This document shows positions 9,086-15,442 of a stretch of 21,617 bases of DNA, piece after piece. This stretch comes from a virus. Position numbers and translations under genes: made by a program. The notes beneath the pieces were generated by a model. That model did no database searches and was not told the origin of the DNA. It saw only the letters and a program-made list of their open reading frames with translations. Each line of letters starts with the position of its first letter. The first letter of the stretch is position 1. The stretch lies in the IMG/VR virus record IMGVR_UViG_3300023278_002973, positions 1-21,617 of that record, one strand, 5' to 3'.

Positions 9086-9657
9086 GTTTAGAAGGAACAA
9101 ATGTAGATGATCTAGTTGAAGGTAATGGAATTTACAGCAAAGGACTTATGAAGCACAATAGGTTCCATGTGAATATGTTTATCAATACTAAAACATATAG
9201 CGAATCATTCACTAATATTCCTGTCTTTGCCGCAGAAATACCCGGTTGGGATATTGCAACGATAACGGATCTTGGTGTTGCAGGAAATGTTAAAACATTT
9301 CCAGCGAGAAAAAATTGGACACAGCGTTTGTTCCTATCATTTTATATGGAAAATGAAGTCAATGGTTCAATGTTTGATATTGTTAATAGATGGTGTAATG
9401 CCGTAGTACAACCCCAAGGACCACAACCATACTACAACGAAAGTGTTTCTGGAAATATTTTGGAAATTGTAAACGGTGATAATGATAACATTAAATGGAG
9501 ATTTTCGGAAGTTTACCCAAGAGCGTTATATCCAATTAATCTTAAACCGGTTGAGGACTTTGCTCCTATGGTATTCAGTGTACAATTTCAATACAGATAT
9601 TATGATTTATTTACACCAAGTGTTGGAGTTTTAGGATCACAAAACCAGATAGGATAG
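9082..9657 (+). CDS. Tail-tube-fold protein (gp19/gp54-like)
   Basis: The protein has 191 residues. It follows the order of secondary structure of T4-type tube proteins: an amino arm, HNRFHVNMFINT (first strand), a PGWDIATI segment, KNWTQRLFLSFYME (strand), a helix with SMFDIVNRWCNAVV, then a closing region PRALYPINLKPVEDFAPMVFSVQFQYRYYD, in which FSVQFQYRYY is the typical last strand. The length fits the major tube protein gp19 (163 in T4) better than the tube initiator gp54 (320 in T4). However, gp19 normally sits beside the sheath gene gp18, which is not in the window, while gp54-type proteins sit among baseplate genes. A specialised tube/baseplate junction subunit is therefore likely. Confidence 0.68.
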   Translation: MSLEGTNVDDLVEGNGIYSKGLMKHNRFHVNMFINTKTYSESFTNIPVFAAEIPGWDIATITDLGVAGNVKTFPARKNWTQRLFLSFYMENEVNGSMFDIVNRWCNAVVQPQGPQPYYNESVSGNILEIVNGDNDNIKWRFSEVYPRALYPINLKPVEDFAPMVFSVQFQYRYYDLFTPSVGVLGSQNQIG

Positions 9658-9664
9658 GAAAATT

Positions 9665-10309
9665 ATGAAAATAGAATTGCCAATATACAAAACAACGTTA
9701 CCTGTGAAGGATATTGTTGTAGAGTTTACCCCTCTTGTTGTTAAACAAGAAAAAATTATAGCGGCCGCAAAAGAAACTGGTAATGTTTCTGATGGGTATA
9801 ATACCCTTCTTAAAATCATAGAAACAAATGTACAGGTGGATACAAAAGATCTAACAGAAACTGATTTAATTCACTTGTTACTAGAATTAAGAAAAAAATC
9901 TATAGGCGAAAAATTCAAAACAACTTTCAATTGTCCACATACAGGAGAATCTGTAGATCTACTGATTAATTGTTCTGATGTTGTTGTCAAAGGAAGTAAG
10001 ATAACAGAAAAACTAGTTACTGATAATTTCATCATAGAGATAGAAATACCAAAGAGCTTTTCTGATATTAGTTCAACAATAAAATCTATAGAGACTACGA
10101 ACGAGAAAATAGAGTTTAGTAAACTAACTGAAGATCAAAAAATTGAAATGTTTGATTCATTGCCAATTAAAACAAAAGACATAATAAAAAATGGAATGGA
10201 TTCTCTTTTTCATTATGAGTATGTTTTAGTGTATGAGACTGCCGGAAGAAAACGAAAAATAAAACTAAGTAGCGCAGAGGATTTTTTTACCTTACTTTTT
10301 GTCATGTAA
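9665..10309 (+). CDS. gp26: Baseplate hub assembly protein gp26
   Basis: The zero-frame product has 214 residues, against 208 in T4 gp26, a factor for assembling the baseplate hub (T4 baseplate family). Recognisable parts are the opening LPIYKTTLPVKDIVVEFTPLVVKQEKIIAAAKE, a central Cys region (FNCPHTGESVDLLINCSD) and a C-terminal helix (FDSLPIKTKDIIKNGMDSLF) followed by a strand with a kinase-like YVLVYETAGRKRKIKLS. A TAGGAAAATT ribosome binding site precedes the ATG. Near its end lies T TTT TTT at 10282-10288 in the correct phase for -1 slippage, after which the -1 frame stays open for 66 more codons; see the separate entry for the extension. Confidence 0.85.
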   Translation: MKIELPIYKTTLPVKDIVVEFTPLVVKQEKIIAAAKETGNVSDGYNTLLKIIETNVQVDTKDLTETDLIHLLLELRKKSIGEKFKTTFNCPHTGESVDLLINCSDVVVKGSKITEKLVTDNFIIEIEIPKSFSDISSTIKSIETTNEKIEFSKLTEDQKIEMFDSLPIKTKDIIKNGMDSLFHYEYVLVYETAGRKRKIKLSSAEDFFTLLFVM

Positions 10310-10488
10310 ATCTACCTAGCTTTTATTATTTAAATTTTCAACTCATGCAAATGTATGGGTATAGTTTAGCAGAATTGGAAAGCATGATTCCATGGGAAAG
10401 AAAAATCTATATTGGTATGTTAAATGATTTTATTAAAGATCAAAATATGAAAACACAACAATCAATGGCAAGTAGAGGAGTGCAGTAA
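10288..10488 (+). CDS. -1 frame extension of gp26 (probable programmed frameshift product)
   Basis: If ribosomes slip -1 on T TTT TTT (10282-10288), reading continues at TAC (10288) and adds 66 residues to residue 208 of gp26, giving a 274-residue fusion that ends at the TAA at 10486-10488. The added part contains NFQLMQMYGYSLAELESM and IPWERKIYIGMLNDFI, which look like real protein and, as I recall them, like the C-terminal part of gp26 homologues in other marine T4-like phages. The stop overlaps the next start as TAATG, so the frame also supplies translational coupling. Independent initiation at an ATG at 10345 (47 residues) has no ribosome binding site. An undercounted T in the 7-T run would give the same picture without any frameshift. 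Confidence 0.68.
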   Translation, partial: YLTFCHVNLPSFYYLNFQLMQMYGYSLAELESMIPWERKIYIGMLNDFIKDQNMKTQQSMASRGVQ

Positions 10489-10970
10489 TGGAAGAAAATA
10501 TGAATATTAAAGATGTTTTGAATTCGGAAAATGATAGAATGGTGCCATTTTCTGATATTGGTGTCCCAATCAATCCGATGCCAGATTTTTCTGATTTATA
10601 TTTTCGTTCAATGCAAAATGAATATAGTCTAGAAGATGAATATGATAAGTCTGATTATTTTTTGGGGGTTAATCCAAATGAAGAAAAACAACGAGATAAT
10701 AATGTGATACAAACCAATGCTAATTGGTGGGAAACTTCCCTACAGCAATTAAATGGTAAAGGGCAAGCAATTAATGAAGCTTCTGGTGATGTCTTAAATC
10801 CAACTTCAGAATTATTTGAACAGATTTCTCTTAAATCTCCTACTGAAGTAGACACAGAGGAGTTACCCTCCAATATAGGTGGGGCAACTCCTCGTGCATC
10901 TAACTCAGCTTCTAAATCTCGCGGTGGGAGTGACCTTAGAACAATAGGCAACCCCTATGGATACGCTTAA
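10488..10970 (+). CDS. Unknown acidic protein at the end of the gp4-gp26 operon
   Basis: The protein has 160 residues. Ribosome binding site GAGGAG lies just upstream of the ATG at 10488, which overlaps the previous stop as TAATG; a second in-frame ATG at 10500 is less well placed. The protein is hydrophilic and rich in Asn, Asp, Glu and Ser, has no cysteine or membrane segment, and ends in a low-complexity Ser/Arg/Gly tail (ASNSASKSRGGSDLRTIG). It looks largely disordered, which fits a scaffold, chaperone or tail-linked assembly factor, but I recognise no family. Its stop interlocks with the gp32 stop on the other strand within a TTAA palindrome. Confidence 0.7.
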   Translation: MEENMNIKDVLNSENDRMVPFSDIGVPINPMPDFSDLYFRSMQNEYSLEDEYDKSDYFLGVNPNEEKQRDNNVIQTNANWWETSLQQLNGKGQAINEASGDVLNPTSELFEQISLKSPTEVDTEELPSNIGGATPRASNSASKSRGGSDLRTIGNPYGYA

Positions 10971-11839
10971 TCCTTAGCGAGTCTCTCGAAGTAATCAAGA
11001 GCATCAGTCTCTTCTGCAACGCTCTCAGACTTGCTCTCAAGCGTCTCTGAGGTCTCCTGAATGGTCGGTGCGCTCGTTCCATCATTAGAACGGATATCAT
11101 CACCAACAACATCCATAAGACGCTGCTTAAGCTCGTCATACGACTTGAAGTTAGAAGGATCAGTGAACGCTGTGAGCGAGTACTGCTTCTTCCAAAGCTC
11201 TTCGAGCTGGACATCATCACCATCGAACAAGGCACTAGGTGAGTCAAACTCGGACTTATCATAGTTGATGAAGCCAGAGATCTTACGAACCTTGAGCTTG
11301 AAGTTGGCACCATCCCAGAGTTCAAAGGGATTGACTGCCTTTTCATCAGCGAATTCAGGTTCCATTGCTTCCTGAATCTTGTCGAAGATCTTCTTACCAA
11401 ACTTGTAGAGGAAGATCTTACCTTCGTTCTGTGGGTTGGCAGGATCACTGATCACCAGAATGTTGGAGATGTACTGGAGCTTACGCTTACGCGCTCTAGC
11501 AATATCCTTGTCTGATTCGATACCACTGTTCCAGAGTTCTGAGTTCATCTCTGACACAGGATCCTTCTCACCAAAGGTTGTACGAGAGTTCTCAATGAAC
11601 CATCCACCCTTACCTTGGAATCCGTGTGTGTAGAGCTTTGCCCAAGGAAGATCCTCATTGGGTGGTGCTGGAAGGAAACGAATAACGGCATAACCATTAC
11701 TTGCTTTGTCCAACTCAGGTCTCCAGAATCGATCATCCTTGTAGGACTTCTTTTCTGATGTTGCTTGAATCTTCTTTGAAAGTTCATCAAGGTTGGAACT
11801 GGAACGGGACTTACGCTTAAAATCTGCAAAATCGCTCAT
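10967..11839 (-). CDS. gp32: Single-stranded DNA-binding protein gp32
   Basis: The protein has 290 residues (301 in T4). It coats ssDNA cooperatively during replication, recombination and repair. The amino end holds the basic LAST-type motif KRKSRSSS used for self-association. The core follows T4 gp32 closely: GYAVIRFLPAPPNEDLPWAKLYTHGF, GGWFIENSRTTFG, RKLQYISNILVISDPANPQNEGKIFLYKFGKKIFDKI, WDGANFKLKVRKISGFINYD. The tail (from about 250) is acidic and Ser/Thr-rich, as needed to recruit replication partners, ending DALDYFERLAKD. The T4 zinc ligands are not kept: the histidine in THGF is present, but the three cysteines are replaced (ENSRTT, DPVSEM) and the protein has no cysteine. It lies downstream of gp33, as in T4, without gp59 between them. 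Ribosome binding site GGGGAAAGG lies 7 bases before the ATG. Confidence 0.95.
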   Translation of the reverse strand: MSDFADFKRKSRSSSNLDELSKKIQATSEKKSYKDDRFWRPELDKASNGYAVIRFLPAPPNEDLPWAKLYTHGFQGKGGWFIENSRTTFGEKDPVSEMNSELWNSGIESDKDIARARKRKLQYISNILVISDPANPQNEGKIFLYKFGKKIFDKIQEAMEPEFADEKAVNPFELWDGANFKLKVRKISGFINYDKSEFDSPSALFDGDDVQLEELWKKQYSLTAFTDPSNFKSYDELKQRLMDVVGDDIRSNDGTSAPTIQETSETLESKSESVAEETDALDYFERLAKD

Positions 11840-11853
11840 GTTAGAGCCTTTCC

Positions 11854-11870
11854 CCGAGGATCTACCTCGG
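11854..11870 (-). promoter_or_regulatory. Hairpin in the gp32 leader (possible translational operator)
   Basis: On the minus strand CCGAGG-TAGAT-CCTCGG forms a 6-bp GC-rich hairpin whose 3' arm runs straight into the gp32 ribosome binding site region, 14 bases before the ATG. T4 gp32 represses its own translation by binding a structured leader (a pseudoknot plus an unstructured tract), so a structure here is expected, but this one is a plain hairpin. The operator role is an inference. Confidence 0.45.
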
Positions 11871-11883
11871 CCTTAGTAAAATA

Positions 11884-11900
11884 ACAGGGAACTCCCCTGT
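11884..11900 (-). terminator. Hairpin after gp33 (weak terminator or processing site)
   Basis: ACAGGG-GAGTT-CCCTGT (minus strand) forms a 6-bp stem 2 bases after the gp33 stop and is followed by TATTTTA, not a clean T run. It could attenuate transcription between gp33 and gp32, stabilise the gp33 mRNA end, or mark a processing site that sets separate gp32 levels. Confidence 0.45.
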
Positions 11901-11902
11901 GC

Positions 11903-12130
11903 TTAGATCGGTAGTTGTACTTCTTGTTTGGGCAGGATATTGAGGTCTTGACCTTCTACTTTGAGCTTTTCGATGATGGGCTTGGATAGCGACTTAGCTA
12001 CGATACCCGGTTCAATCTCATGCTTCTCACACAATTCTATCACGGCTTCTAGGTAAGTTCCACCTTTATCTCGAACAATGTTCTCGACTTTCTTGGAAAA
12101 GCCCTTTTTTTCTTCGTCGCTTAGAATCAA
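11903..12130 (-). CDS. gp33: Late-transcription coactivator gp33
   Basis: The protein has 75 residues. In T4, gp33 bridges host RNA polymerase (beta flap) and the sliding clamp to activate late promoters together with the late sigma gp55. The family pattern is a short mainly helical protein with F-S-K-x-V-E near the amino end, then TYLEAVIELCEKHEIEPG (residues 25-42) and a region ending EKLKVEGQDLNILPK, as I recall it for gp33 of marine T4-like phages. The start is a TTG: AGGAG lies 7 bases upstream and no in-frame ATG exists near it. It is the first gene after a near-consensus sigma70 promoter and is followed by gp32, the T4-like order. Confidence 0.78.
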   Translation of the reverse strand: MILSDEEKKGFSKKVENIVRDKGGTYLEAVIELCEKHEIEPGIVAKSLSKPIIEKLKVEGQDLNILPKQEVQLPI

Positions 12131-12153
12131 TGTGTTTCTCCTGTTGAATACAT

Positions 12154-12181
12154 ATTATACCTTATATATGCTGTCTGTCAA
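12154..12181 (-). promoter_or_regulatory. Sigma70-type promoter for gp33-gp32
   Basis: On the minus strand TTGACA (12176-12181) and TATAAT (12154-12159) are both full consensus, with a 16-base spacer. The expected start of transcription is near 12147, about 17 bases before the TTG start of gp33 and just upstream of its AGGAG. This is an early, host-polymerase promoter, suitable for a gene that must be made before late transcription. Confidence 0.85.
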
Positions 12182-12190
12182 ACCCTTATA

Positions 12191-12198
12191 TATAAATT
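12191..12198 (+). promoter_or_regulatory. T4-type late promoter (TATAAATT)
   Basis: TATAAATT on the plus strand matches 7 of 8 bases of the T4 late -10 consensus TATAAATA, has no sigma70 -35 partner, and lies 23 bases upstream of the ATG of the 312-residue protein, whose AGGAG is at 12207-12211. It lies back to back with the early promoter for gp33-gp32, so early and late transcription diverge from about 45 bases. Confidence 0.65.
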
Positions 12199-12221
12199 AG
12201 TTCATAGGAGACTAACTAAAA

Positions 12222-13160
12222 ATGCCAGATACCGCCTCAAACATTATCGTACAAACAGTGGGTAACACCGCTAACCTTGCCACCGATTTCGGAACCAGTG
12301 GGGTAAACCTCAGTTCAGCCCACGTTCCTCTACAGAAGATGGCTTTCGGTAATTCCGGAGCAGCCATTCGCGTTTCTTCTACTGATCCTCTACCCATCAC
12401 CGTATCTGGCAGTGATGTTGCCATAACGGTAAGTGGTAACGTAGGTAACTGTGGTGAATTCGGTATCGGAAACTTCGGAACACAGTTCCTACGAGTCGCT
12501 GGATCTACGAACGGTGCTGATGGTGTCACTGTGCAAGGAACCATTGGTGTAACTGCTGCCGGACCAGAAGGGCTCAAGGTTACTGGTGGTATCGTTGCAG
12601 GACTCCTAGCGACCAGAGACACAGTAAGCGTCACAGGAAGCGTCTCGTTGGTTAGTGTGGATGGAACAACTGGTGCAGCAGTCAGGATCTTCTCTGGACA
12701 GACTGCAATCGGTGTCACCGGTGACTCTCTCAAGGTTTCCATTCAGGATGCCGGGTTTACCGCAACCATCTCACTCTCTTCGGTGGTAGGACTCACGAAT
12801 AACTCATCAGAGAACATTGTGCCAAGAATCCAAGGTTTCACCAACGGTATCTTAACTGGTGTAACTGGTCAGGTAGAAATCAAATCTATCGTGCAACCTG
12901 CTGGGTTAAGTGCTGGACAATTCTTCGTTGGATCTACTCCACGACAAATGCCTGCCGCACCTCTAGGTGCTGGAGTTAAACTTCGTGCCATATCAACGAA
13001 TACAGCGACATTGCATATTGGACATACATCTAGCCTAGGAAGCACTCTTGGGTATCCTCTACTAGCAGGAGAATCGTGCTACCTAGAAGTTGGCAACTTA
13101 AACACCGTGTTTGTTGTCGGTGGAGCTACAGGACAATTAATCTCATTCCTCGGTTCTTAA
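12222..13160 (+). CDS. Beta-rich probable virion protein
   Basis: The protein has 312 residues and is almost entirely short beta-strand-like repeats of the type h-T-V-S/T-G (ITVSGSDVAITVSGNVG, VSVTGSVSLVSVDGTTG, IGVTGDSLKVSIQD), rich in Gly, Ser, Thr and Val, with only two cysteines. Such repeats are common in phage fibres and surface decoration proteins. The last 100 residues (LRAISTNTATLHIGHTSSLG, LLAGESCYLEVGNLNTVFVVG) look like a compact jelly-roll-type or head-binding domain, known to me as a pattern in phage capsid/tail accessory proteins. It has a late promoter and AGGAG ribosome binding site. Base use is visibly richer in G and C than in the baseplate genes. No family name is claimed. 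Confidence 0.75.
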   Translation: MPDTASNIIVQTVGNTANLATDFGTSGVNLSSAHVPLQKMAFGNSGAAIRVSSTDPLPITVSGSDVAITVSGNVGNCGEFGIGNFGTQFLRVAGSTNGADGVTVQGTIGVTAAGPEGLKVTGGIVAGLLATRDTVSVTGSVSLVSVDGTTGAAVRIFSGQTAIGVTGDSLKVSIQDAGFTATISLSSVVGLTNNSSENIVPRIQGFTNGILTGVTGQVEIKSIVQPAGLSAGQFFVGSTPRQMPAAPLGAGVKLRAISTNTATLHIGHTSSLGSTLGYPLLAGESCYLEVGNLNTVFVVGGATGQLISFLGS

Positions 13161-13161
13161 T

Positions 13162-14310
13162 ATGAGCGATTTTTTCATCCAAGATCTTGGTACGGCCGAA
13201 TTCCTTGGACTGGAATTTATAGACACTCCAGATGACCGAGTAATAGTAAACCAAAACCTATCATCTAAGCCCTCTGTTCTCATTGAAGGAACACAGATAG
13301 TTTTAGACTATTCTGATATACAGAGCATAAAAGATAAACAATTTATTGATCTTGCTTTCAAGGCAATGGCAGCAGGTGCTGGATTCACAATTACTGGTGC
13401 CGTGTACGATGATCCAACTAATCAGTATACAGCGGATCTGTCTGCGTCATGTACATTGAATAGTTACAGTGAGTTTAAAATTATAGGAACTGTGTCTGCA
13501 ATAGGAAGCACGTCAGAAATAAACTATTATAGACCAGAATTTTTCAATACGGTTCCCCAGATAGCAACTGCCTCTGGTCTTACGTATGCCGGACTCACAA
13601 CAAACTCACTGATCAATTTCACTACAAGCACATCAACAAGTTTTATCGGTAATAATTTCCAGATAGGAGACTATGTTGATTTTACTACGTCATCCAATTC
13701 AGGTAGATATACCATCAATGGAATAACTGTAGATGATTTTTCTAGAGAAATTGTCTCTTTCTCTTCTGACTTGACCATAGTTGCAGAAAACTTGAAGGGC
13801 ACTAGAGTTACCGTTGATCATAAGAGAAAAACCTCTACTGTATCTGGAGGACCATTCGAAATAGAGAACCAGAACACTGTGATTCATATAGTTGGAAGAC
13901 GAGTGGCTGATGATGGTCAGAGTATGATCACTATTGATGGTGAAATTTCCAAACCACTGTCACTTTCTCGCGGTATAATGTATCTTTTTATTATTGATGA
14001 ACAGAATACAAATGACTTTTTGATCACTCCTACGGCAGAATTTATATCCGATTATAGTGATCCGGGAATATACAGTGTGGTTGATAATACCATGAATAAA
14101 AGATACTTGTTCTTTGTACCAAATAATCTAACACCAAATCAATTATATTACACTTCAGCGAATAATTCGATAGCCTCCGGATTTGGTGGTATTCAAGTCA
14201 GTGGATCATATGAATACTTCTCATCCGTGAATTTCTTTAATTCGGGAGGACTAAGCGGAAATTCCAGCTATAGTAGTTTTAGTGGTGGTGCATATTCAAC
14301 TGGTTATTAA
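13162..14310 (+). CDS. Structural protein with a cupredoxin-like C-terminal pattern
   Basis: The protein has 382 residues and follows the 312-residue protein by one base. The amino half is Ser/Thr/Asn-rich and beta-like. Residues about 275-350 read LSRGIMYLFIIDEQNTNDFLI, then GIYSVVDNTMNKRYLFFVPN, then LYYTSANNSIASGFGGIQVSG. This parallels the cupredoxin-like domains of marine phage virion proteins (G-x-x-Y-x-F-x-x-D-x-x-N, then V-P, then LYYYC-x-NHxGMGG-x-I-x-V), but the Cys and His copper ligands are replaced by Thr, Asn and Ser, so metal binding is unlikely. The C-terminus is a Gly/Ser/Tyr tail. It is probably a tail or capsid accessory protein. Its stop codon is followed directly by the 3' end of tRNA-Leu on the other strand. 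Confidence 0.7.
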   Translation: MSDFFIQDLGTAEFLGLEFIDTPDDRVIVNQNLSSKPSVLIEGTQIVLDYSDIQSIKDKQFIDLAFKAMAAGAGFTITGAVYDDPTNQYTADLSASCTLNSYSEFKIIGTVSAIGSTSEINYYRPEFFNTVPQIATASGLTYAGLTTNSLINFTTSTSTSFIGNNFQIGDYVDFTTSSNSGRYTINGITVDDFSREIVSFSSDLTIVAENLKGTRVTVDHKRKTSTVSGGPFEIENQNTVIHIVGRRVADDGQSMITIDGEISKPLSLSRGIMYLFIIDEQNTNDFLITPTAEFISDYSDPGIYSVVDNTMNKRYLFFVPNNLTPNQLYYTSANNSIASGFGGIQVSGSYEYFSSVNFFNSGGLSGNSSYSSFSGGAYSTGY

Positions 14311-14395
14311 TAGCGATGGGGGGACTCGAACCCCCATGAGGTTAACCCTCGACGGATTTTAAGTCCGTTGCGTCTGCCAATTCCGCCACATCGCC
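14311..14395 (-). tRNA. tRNA-Leu(UAA)
   Basis: The 85-base class II tRNA has acceptor GGCGATG pairing with CATCGCT (one G-U), D arm with AATTGGCAGAC, anticodon arm ACGGA-CTTAAAA-TCCGT with anticodon TAA, a long variable arm (CGAGGGTTAACCTC) and T arm GGGGG-TTCGAGT-CCCCC, discriminator A. No CCA is encoded. The 5' 54 bases also encode the C-terminus of the upstream nuclease-like protein. It is the last element of the early operon. The UAA anticodon suits an AT-rich phage. Confidence 0.95.
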
Positions 14396-14866
14396 AATAA
14401 GTCTATTAATATAAGTTTCCAAAACAACCGGGTGAACTTTTTTCCAATTGAACTTTTCTTGCAAACTATCAAATGAAGAAATGTCATAATACAGTACCTT
14501 CGTATCTGTAACAACTGCCATAAGGTGGATACCAGAATTATAATATCCGGTGCTTGTCCTTGGTTTACTGTTCTTTCCCGGAGATACCGGTGCAGTCTTT
14601 GTGGTTCCGCGTGTGGTAAGATTTACATATGTGTTATTTCCATAGCAACTTTTAATTTGTACTTTCAACCACCAGTCCGGTGCGATCTCAATTGTACAAT
14701 CGTGGATTGAGTCTCGGTCTTTTCCTTGGTGTGGATCATAACCGCGTTCGATAAGATCTCGAAGGACCGTCTCTTCGGACAAAGCCTTGCTCAGTGAAGA
14801 CTTTGCCCGCGAAAAGTTGCTATGCCATTCTGATGCAAATTCACCCATCACATCGGCTCCATTCAT
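14342..14866 (-). CDS. Putative PD-(D/E)XK nuclease-like protein ending inside tRNA-Leu
   Basis: The protein has up to 174 residues. The core reads DCTIEIAPDWWLKVQIKSC (56-74), resembling the D-x(n)-(Q/E)-x-K core of small PD-(D/E)XK endonucleases (there usually VQVKT), followed by a second beta region NTYVNLTTRG and GIHLMAVVTDTKVLYYDIS. The last 18 codons are the 5' half of tRNA-Leu (GDVAELADATDLKSVEG), with the stop inside the tRNA variable arm. The ATG at 14866 overlaps the previous stop as TAATG, but the ATG at 14848 has a GGAG 8 bases upstream and may be the real start (168 residues). Substrate is unknown; a role in DNA repair or host DNA breakdown is a guess. Confidence 0.7.
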   Translation of the reverse strand: MNGADVMGEFASEWHSNFSRAKSSLSKALSEETVLRDLIERGYDPHQGKDRDSIHDCTIEIAPDWWLKVQIKSCYGNNTYVNLTTRGTTKTAPVSPGKNSKPRTSTGYYNSGIHLMAVVTDTKVLYYDISSFDSLQEKFNWKKVHPVVLETYINRLIGDVAELADATDLKSVEG

Positions 14867-15072
14867 TAATCAGAGAGGAACTGACCAGTATGATCAACAC
14901 TGTCTTGGATGAACGAAGACAGTGATTCTGGCTTAGTCCACCCTTTACTACCATTTTCATACTTAACCTCAACTAGATGATTACCTTCGCGGTCTATCTT
15001 AGTTGCTGTAACAGTAGCCTTTTGTTTAGTTGGTGTGTGTATTACTTCTTGTAGAAGAGTAAATGTCTTCAT
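14866..15072 (-). CDS. Unknown 68-residue protein
   Basis: It starts by an ATGA overlap with the deaminase-like gene and ends by TAATG overlap with the nuclease-like gene. The sequence has a small beta-barrel look: VIHTPTKQKATVTATKID then NHLVEVKYENGSKGWTKPESL, close to the pattern of KOW/SH3- or Tudor-like folds (a turn of type KVT...D...V.Y..G...W...ESL) seen in small proteins that bind nucleic acid or partner proteins. No cysteine or membrane segment. Function unknown; the fold comment is an impression from the pattern. Confidence 0.7.
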   Translation of the reverse strand: MKTFTLLQEVIHTPTKQKATVTATKIDREGNHLVEVKYENGSKGWTKPESLSSFIQDSVDHTGQFLSD

Positions 15073-15440
15073 CAGTATACCAGCCTTTCGAATCCAGTGG
15101 GGGTTGTGTAATAGATTTTGTCAAATATGAGCTTGCACCATGGAGTACATAGAGAACAAGGCCGAGATAGACGAGCATCAGCAAACCTGTTGAACCGAAA
15201 ATTAAACAGTTCAAGATTTTGTCTCTCCTTACATCGGAGGAGTGCATCCAATTCTGAGTGTACTTCATCATAACGGTATCCAATCTTTTTTGCTTTCGGG
15301 TGCGATTTCAATTGATTCGTACCTATAGATATAACTTTATTACGCACGAGTATCAGAGATACATGACGTTTAGTTCTATCATTATTGAGTGCATATGGTA
15401 ATGCTATCTTAGAAAGTCTTTTGAATTTACGTTCATTCAT
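15072..15440 (-). CDS. Cytidine/dCMP deaminase-like enzyme
   Basis: The protein has 122 residues with the zinc signature of the cytidine deaminase superfamily: HSE (61-63), where His binds zinc and Glu is the proton shuttle, and PCSLC (94-98), whose two cysteines complete the site. The first strands VSLILVRNKVISIGTN match the usual beta-alpha opening. It is shorter than T4 dCMP deaminase (193 residues) and lacks that enzyme's extra zinc region, so cytidine, dCMP or an RNA base are all possible substrates. The frame stays open upstream through tRNA-Arg, but the ATG at 15440 is the first realistic start, two bases beyond the tRNA 3' end, which leaves no room for a separate ribosome binding site. 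The stop overlaps the next gene as ATGA. Confidence 0.78.
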   Translation of the reverse strand: MNERKFKRLSKIALPYALNNDRTKRHVSLILVRNKVISIGTNQLKSHPKAKKIGYRYDEVHSELDALLRCKERQNLELFNFRFNRFADARLSRPCSLCTPWCKLIFDKIYYTTPTGFERLVY

Positions 15441-15442
15441 AA

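Noticed and set aside
12212-12742. 176-codon minus frame opposite the 312-residue protein
   Set aside because: Proline/threonine-rich mirror of a GC-richer gene; the plus gene has a late promoter and a ribosome binding site.
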